Source: Actinomycetes bacterium (GTDB lineage: Bacteria > Actinomycetota > Thermoleophilia > RBG-16-64-13). From it: a DNA stretch of 9,061 bases. This document shows, one piece after another, positions 6,282 through 9,061 of this stretch (position 1 is the first letter of the stretch; every line of letters starts with the position of its first letter). The stretch spans positions 1-9,061 of the forward strand of contig JAKAHF010000048.1 of NCBI GenBank assembly GCA_021815245.1, read 5' to 3'. The notes below the pieces were generated by a model that ran no database searches, had not been told where the DNA came from, and worked only from the letters and a program-made list of their open reading frames with translations. The position numbers were made by a program, and so were the translations under genes.

Positions 6282-7378
6282 CCCAAGCCTCACAGCGCGC
6301 GATCAGACTTCTGATCGTCGACCGCTCGCCCGCGGCACGCGAGCAGTTGCGCCACGTGTTCGAGAAGGCGCCCGACATCGACGTCGTCGACGACGCGGGT
6401 ACGGCCGAGAAAGCCCTACGACTGGTCGGCGACATCATGCCCAGTCTGATTCTGGTCGACTGCGACCTGCCCAAGCCGGGCAGCTTCGCCCTCGTGCGCG
6501 ACATGATGCGACAGTACCCGGTGCCGGTGGTCATGTTCACCAAGACCAAGGACTCCGCGGCAGAGCTCGAAAGCCGCGCGCTCGAGACGGGGGCTGTCGC
6601 CCTCGTCATCTGGAGCGGCAGCGAGTTCGCCCGTGACCGCGACACCGACTTGATCCGCGTCGTGCGGGCGATGTCGGAGGTCAAGGTGGTCAGGCGCCGC
6701 GACAGCCTGCAGAAGTCGGTGTACGACGAGCCACAAGCCGCGTCGAGGGCCTCCACGTCTCCGGCCGGTCGCGTGGAGGTCGTCGCGATCGGCGCATCCA
6801 CCGGCGGCCCGCCCGTGCTCCAGACGATCTTCAGTGGCCTTCCCCGCCCGTTCCCGGTGCCGATACTTGTGGTACAGCACCTCAGCAAGGGCTTTCAGAA
6901 GAGCCTCGTGAGTTGGCTCGCCGACTCGACCGGCATGTGCATAGCGGTCGGCGAACACGGCATGCCTCTCGAAGCCGGGGTCGTCTACTTCGCCCCCGAC
7001 GACAGGCATATGACAGTCGACGCCTCCGGTCGCCTCCTGTTGAACGACGACCCTCCGGAGAACGCTTCCAGACCATCGGTCTCGGTGCTCTTTCGCTCTG
7101 TGGCGCTGCGCTATCGGGCGGCGGGCATGGGCATCCTGCTCACGGGCATGGGTCGCGATGGCGCTCGGGAGTTGCGCCAGATGCGCGACCAGGGCGCCGT
7201 GACCATCGCCCAAGACGAAGAGACCTCGGTGGTGCACGGCATGCCGGGCGAGGCCATCAAGCTGAAGGGGGCGCGCTACGTCCTGCCGCCCGATCGCATC
7301 CCCGCCATGATCGAACGCCACCTCGGCTGGCCGCTGTCGCAGACCGAGAGGAACGTGCTGCCCTCGTTGGGCAAGTGA
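6278..7378 (+). CDS. cheB: CheB-type receptor methylesterase/deamidase with degenerate receiver domain
   Basis: Would remove methyl groups from, or deamidate, chemoreceptor glutamyl/glutaminyl side chains, opposing CheR. The 366-residue protein has a receiver-like domain (about 8-133), a linker, and a complete methylesterase domain (about 166-352). The catalytic triad is visible as Ser174 in IGASTGGPP, His201 in VQHLSKGF and Asp294 in TGMGRDGA, and the late signature AQDEETSVVHGMPGEAI is present. The receiver keeps a candidate phospho-acceptor Asp61 (LILVDCDLP) and Thr88. However, the acidic pair normally reading DD is D15-R16 (IVDRSP), and the conserved Lys-Pro after GAVALVI is Trp112-Ser113. 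Phosphorylation control may therefore be lost or altered (inference). GTG 6278 overlaps the cheA stop as GTGA and has GGAG six bases upstream. By operon position it corresponds to WspF. Confidence 0.95.
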   Translation: MTQASQRAIRLLIVDRSPAAREQLRHVFEKAPDIDVVDDAGTAEKALRLVGDIMPSLILVDCDLPKPGSFALVRDMMRQYPVPVVMFTKTKDSAAELESRALETGAVALVIWSGSEFARDRDTDLIRVVRAMSEVKVVRRRDSLQKSVYDEPQAASRASTSPAGRVEVVAIGASTGGPPVLQTIFSGLPRPFPVPILVVQHLSKGFQKSLVSWLADSTGMCIAVGEHGMPLEAGVVYFAPDDRHMTVDASGRLLLNDDPPENASRPSVSVLFRSVALRYRAAGMGILLTGMGRDGARELRQMRDQGAVTIAQDEETSVVHGMPGEAIKLKGARYVLPPDRIPAMIERHLGWPLSQTERNVLPSLGK

Positions 7379-7385
7379 ACGGCCG

Positions 7386-7433
7386 GGGGCTCGCCGCCTC
7401 CACCCCTCTCTTGCAAGCGACCCCGGCGACCCC
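7386..7433 (+). terminator. Possible hairpin between the convergent genes
   Basis: GGGG(C)TCGCC at 7386-7395 can pair with GGCGACCCC at 7425-7433. This forms a 9-bp GC-rich stem with one bulged C and a loop of about 29 bases, in the 60-bp gap between the cheB stop and the end of the minus-strand kinase gene. There is no T-run on either strand, so a classical intrinsic terminator is not shown. In GC-rich DNA such pairing may be chance. Confidence 0.22.
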
Positions 7434-7434
7434 G
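7417..7434. repeat. Perfect 9-bp tandem duplication
   Basis: GCGACCCCG occurs twice head-to-tail at 7417-7425 and 7426-7434, in the convergent intergenic gap. It supplies part of one arm of the possible hairpin. It is short and probably a replication-slippage product. Confidence 0.5.
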
Positions 7435-7438
7435 CGAA

Positions 7439-9061
7439 CTACAGTTTCGCCGTCTCCAGCACCTCGCGCACGTGCCGCAGAAGAACGTCGGGAGTGAACG
7501 GTTTCTCGAGAAAGGCGATGCCCTCGTCGAGTTTGCCGTCATGCACGACCGCGGTGCGTGTATAGCCCGACATGAAGAGCACGGGAAGCCCCGGAAAGCG
7601 CTCGCACATGCGATCGGCGACCTGGCGGCCATTGACGCCGCCCGGGAGCACGATGTCGGTGACCAGGATGTCGGGCCTGTAGCCGGTCGAATCGACGACC
7701 TGCTCGGCTCGTTCCGCGGACCCCGCGGCCTTGACCTCATACCCCGCCGCCGAGAGCACCCGCACGACGAGGTTGCGCACCTGTGCCTCGTCCTCGACCA
7801 CCAGGATGCGTTCGGCTCCCCGCTGGACGTGGCGCTGCCCGGTCGATCGCGCGAGGGACGCTCCGACCGACCCCCGAGAGACCCCGGCTCGCGTTGCCGG
7901 GACGAAGACCTTGAACGTGCTGCCGATGCCCGGTTCGCTGTAGACGTAGACGCCTCCCCCGCTCTGCTTCACGATGCCGAAGACGGTCGAGAGACCGAGA
8001 CCGGTGCCCTTGCCTTTCGGCTTGGTGGTGAAGAACGGTTCGAACAACCGGCGGCGTGTCGACTCGTCCATGCCGCAGCCGTTGTCGGAGACTATGAGGG
8101 CGACATAGTGACCCGGCTTGATCTCCGGATGCTGCCGGGCGACGACCTCGTCCAGGTCGGCGTTGGCCGTCTCGACGAGGAGCATTCCCCCCGAGGGCAT
8201 GGCATCGCGGGCGTTGACCGCAAGATTGAGCACCACTTGGCCGATCTGGTTTCGATCGATCTCGGCGGAGTGAAGGTCGGAGGCCAGTGAGTAGCGCAGT
8301 TCGATGTCCTCACCGATGCTTCTGCGCAGCAGAGGCTCGAGGTCGAACAGGACTTGGTTGAGCGACAGCGTCTCGGGCTTCAATACCTGCCTGCGCGAGA
8401 AGGCGAGGATCTGCTTGGTCAGCACCGCGGCCCGCTCCCCCACCTCGTGGATGTCCAAGATGAGACCGCGATTGGGATCCTCTTCGGGAATCGCCGAGAG
8501 AGCGAGTGAGCTGTTGCCGATTATGGCGGTGAGCATGTTGTTGAAGTCGTGCGCGATACCGCCGGTGAGCTTGCCGATCGCCTCCATCTTCTGCGCCATC
8601 GCCAGTTGTTCGCGTGCCTCGACCAGCTTCTCCTGGTGCCCGCCGCTCAGCCCCAGGTAGGCCTGCACGATGCGCTCGTCACGGGCCACGTCCGCGGCCC
8701 GCCCGCGGGCCACGCAGCGGCCCAGTTCCAGCACCAGGCGTCCGCTCGCATCGACGTGAGAGCTGAACTGCGCTCCCAGAGCGATCAGTCGGCGCAGCGC
8801 TTCAGCCAGAATTGCGCGCGCCAGGCCATGCCTGCGATATGCCGCACCGACACCCATCGGCTCAATCTGTCCGGCCGGCGACCCATAACGTCCCACGGGG
8901 TCGAACCATCCAACGCAGAATGCAGCCAGACTGCCGTCAGGCGCCTGCACGACCAGGTCAAGTTCAGGCCGGTATTCCGGGCGCCTTAATGTGCGCAACC
9001 GCCATGCCAATGTCATGTTTTTACTGCCGAAGGCTTCCTGATGCAGGTTGACGTAAGCTTG
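7439..9061 (-). CDS. Hybrid histidine kinase-receiver protein with mosaic N-terminus, start outside window
   Basis: Soluble-looking signalling kinase; no membrane helix is visible in the 540 residues seen. The frame stays open from the ATG at 9016 to the window edge, and those extra 15 codons (QAYVNLHQEAFGSKN) fit the N-terminal segment, so the real start lies upstream. Counting from Met 9016: 1-83 is a GNAT acetyltransferase-like segment; about 90-123 resembles a LivF ABC-ATPase tail; 125-145 is a short helix; KMEAIGKLTGGIAHDFNN carries the phospho-acceptor His156. The ATPase domain follows, with N-box LNLAVNARDAM, DNGCGMD (311-317), FEPFFTTK and GKGTGLGLS. Last is a receiver (about 402-522) with E408-D409, phospho-acceptor Asp454 (VTDIVLP), Ser483 and Lys505. 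All kinase and receiver motifs look intact. It converges on the che operon and need not act with it; partner and signal are unknown. Confidence 0.9.
   Translation of the reverse strand, partial: QAYVNLHQEAFGSKNMTLAWRLRTLRRPEYRPELDLVVQAPDGSLAAFCVGWFDPVGRYGSPAGQIEPMGVGAAYRRHGLARAILAEALRRLIALGAQFSSHVDASGRLVLELGRCVARGRAADVARDERIVQAYLGLSGGHQEKLVEAREQLAMAQKMEAIGKLTGGIAHDFNNMLTAIIGNSSLALSAIPEEDPNRGLILDIHEVGERAAVLTKQILAFSRRQVLKPETLSLNQVLFDLEPLLRRSIGEDIELRYSLASDLHSAEIDRNQIGQVVLNLAVNARDAMPSGGMLLVETANADLDEVVARQHPEIKPGHYVALIVSDNGCGMDESTRRRLFEPFFTTKPKGKGTGLGLSTVFGIVKQSGGGVYVYSEPGIGSTFKVFVPATRAGVSRGSVGASLARSTGQRHVQRGAERILVVEDEAQVRNLVVRVLSAAGYEVKAAGSAERAEQVVDSTGYRPDILVTDIVLPGGVNGRQVADRMCERFPGLPVLFMSGYTRTAVVHDGKLDEGIAFLEKPFTPDVLLRHVREVLETAKL
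8648..9061 (-). other. Mosaic N-terminal region of the kinase: GNAT-like segment joined to LivF-tail-like segment
   Basis: 9061-8768 encodes a segment resembling GNAT acetyltransferases: MTLAWRLR, RRPEYRPELDLVV, then IEPMGVGAAYRRHGLARAIL, where RRHGLA fits the acetyl-CoA-binding motif A. It stops after LIALGAQ, without the final GNAT strands and helix. About 8749-8648 encodes VLELGRCVARGRAADVARD followed by ERIVQAYLGL. This matches the usual end of LivF/LivG-type branched-chain amino acid ABC ATPases (VLE-G-R..-G-aeL..de.v..aYLG), but with no Walker or signature motif before it. The family assignments are from pattern recognition. Neither piece is a complete domain, so enzymatic function of this region is doubtful. 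Confidence 0.5.

Noticed and set aside
7472..8290. Plus-strand open frame (272 codons) after cheB
   Set aside because: It is opposite the kinase ATPase and receiver domains, whose motifs are complete on the minus strand. The + product resembles no family.
8640..8790. Frameshift as the reason the GNAT-like segment ends early
   Set aside because: The other minus-strand frame I read through here shows no continuing GNAT sequence, and the used frame runs on without a stop into a LivF-like tail and the kinase.
1..9061. Mobile elements, CRISPR, tRNA/rRNA, riboswitch or a promoter
   Set aside because: Essentially all bases are in recognised coding frames. I saw no terminal repeats, spaced repeat arrays or RNA-gene signatures, and the operon promoter must lie upstream of the window.

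Overview
The window is GC-rich, tightly packed bacterial chromosomal DNA. It is almost entirely occupied by one chemosensory (che-type) operon on the + strand, with a two-component kinase gene running towards it on the - strand. The taxon cannot be fixed from this sequence. GC-rich codon use with several GTG starts, and the gene set, would fit an actinobacterial-like, Chloroflexi-like or deltaproteobacterial/myxococcal-type lineage; this is only inference. I see no tRNA, rRNA, CRISPR, insertion sequence or phage gene.

Layout. Positions 3-422 hold a CheW adaptor cut off by the window edge. Then come CheR with a C-terminal TPR region (419-1951), a second CheW with an N-terminal extension (1948-2487), a membrane chemoreceptor (MCP, 2503-3969), a CheA kinase fused to a C-terminal receiver domain (3978-6281, or from 3966), and a CheB methylesterase (6278-7378). 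Neighbouring frames overlap by 4 bp (ATGA or GTGA) at three or four of the five junctions, and the CheW2-MCP gap is only 15 bp, so this is a translationally coupled operon. A 60-bp convergent gap with one possible hairpin follows. On the - strand, 9061-7439 carries a hybrid histidine kinase-receiver protein whose start lies beyond the window.

How the genes work together. The MCP senses through a short extracytoplasmic domain, and the two CheW proteins couple it to CheA. CheA autophosphorylates its HPt histidine and can pass the phosphate to its own fused receiver. CheR-TPR and CheB set receptor methylation. The gene content (CheW, CheR-TPR, CheW, MCP, CheA-REC, CheB) matches the Wsp/Frz style of 'alternative cellular function' chemosensory system rather than a simple flagellar one. 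No CheY and no output regulator such as a WspR-like diguanylate cyclase lies in the window, so the output is unknown.

Points of interest are a degenerate receiver domain in CheB, an MCP without room for a HAMP domain, an enlarged dimerisation region in CheA, and a mosaic N-terminus on the minus-strand kinase. That N-terminus joins a truncated GNAT acetyltransferase-like segment to what looks like the C-terminal tail of a LivF-type ABC ATPase, directly in front of the kinase core.
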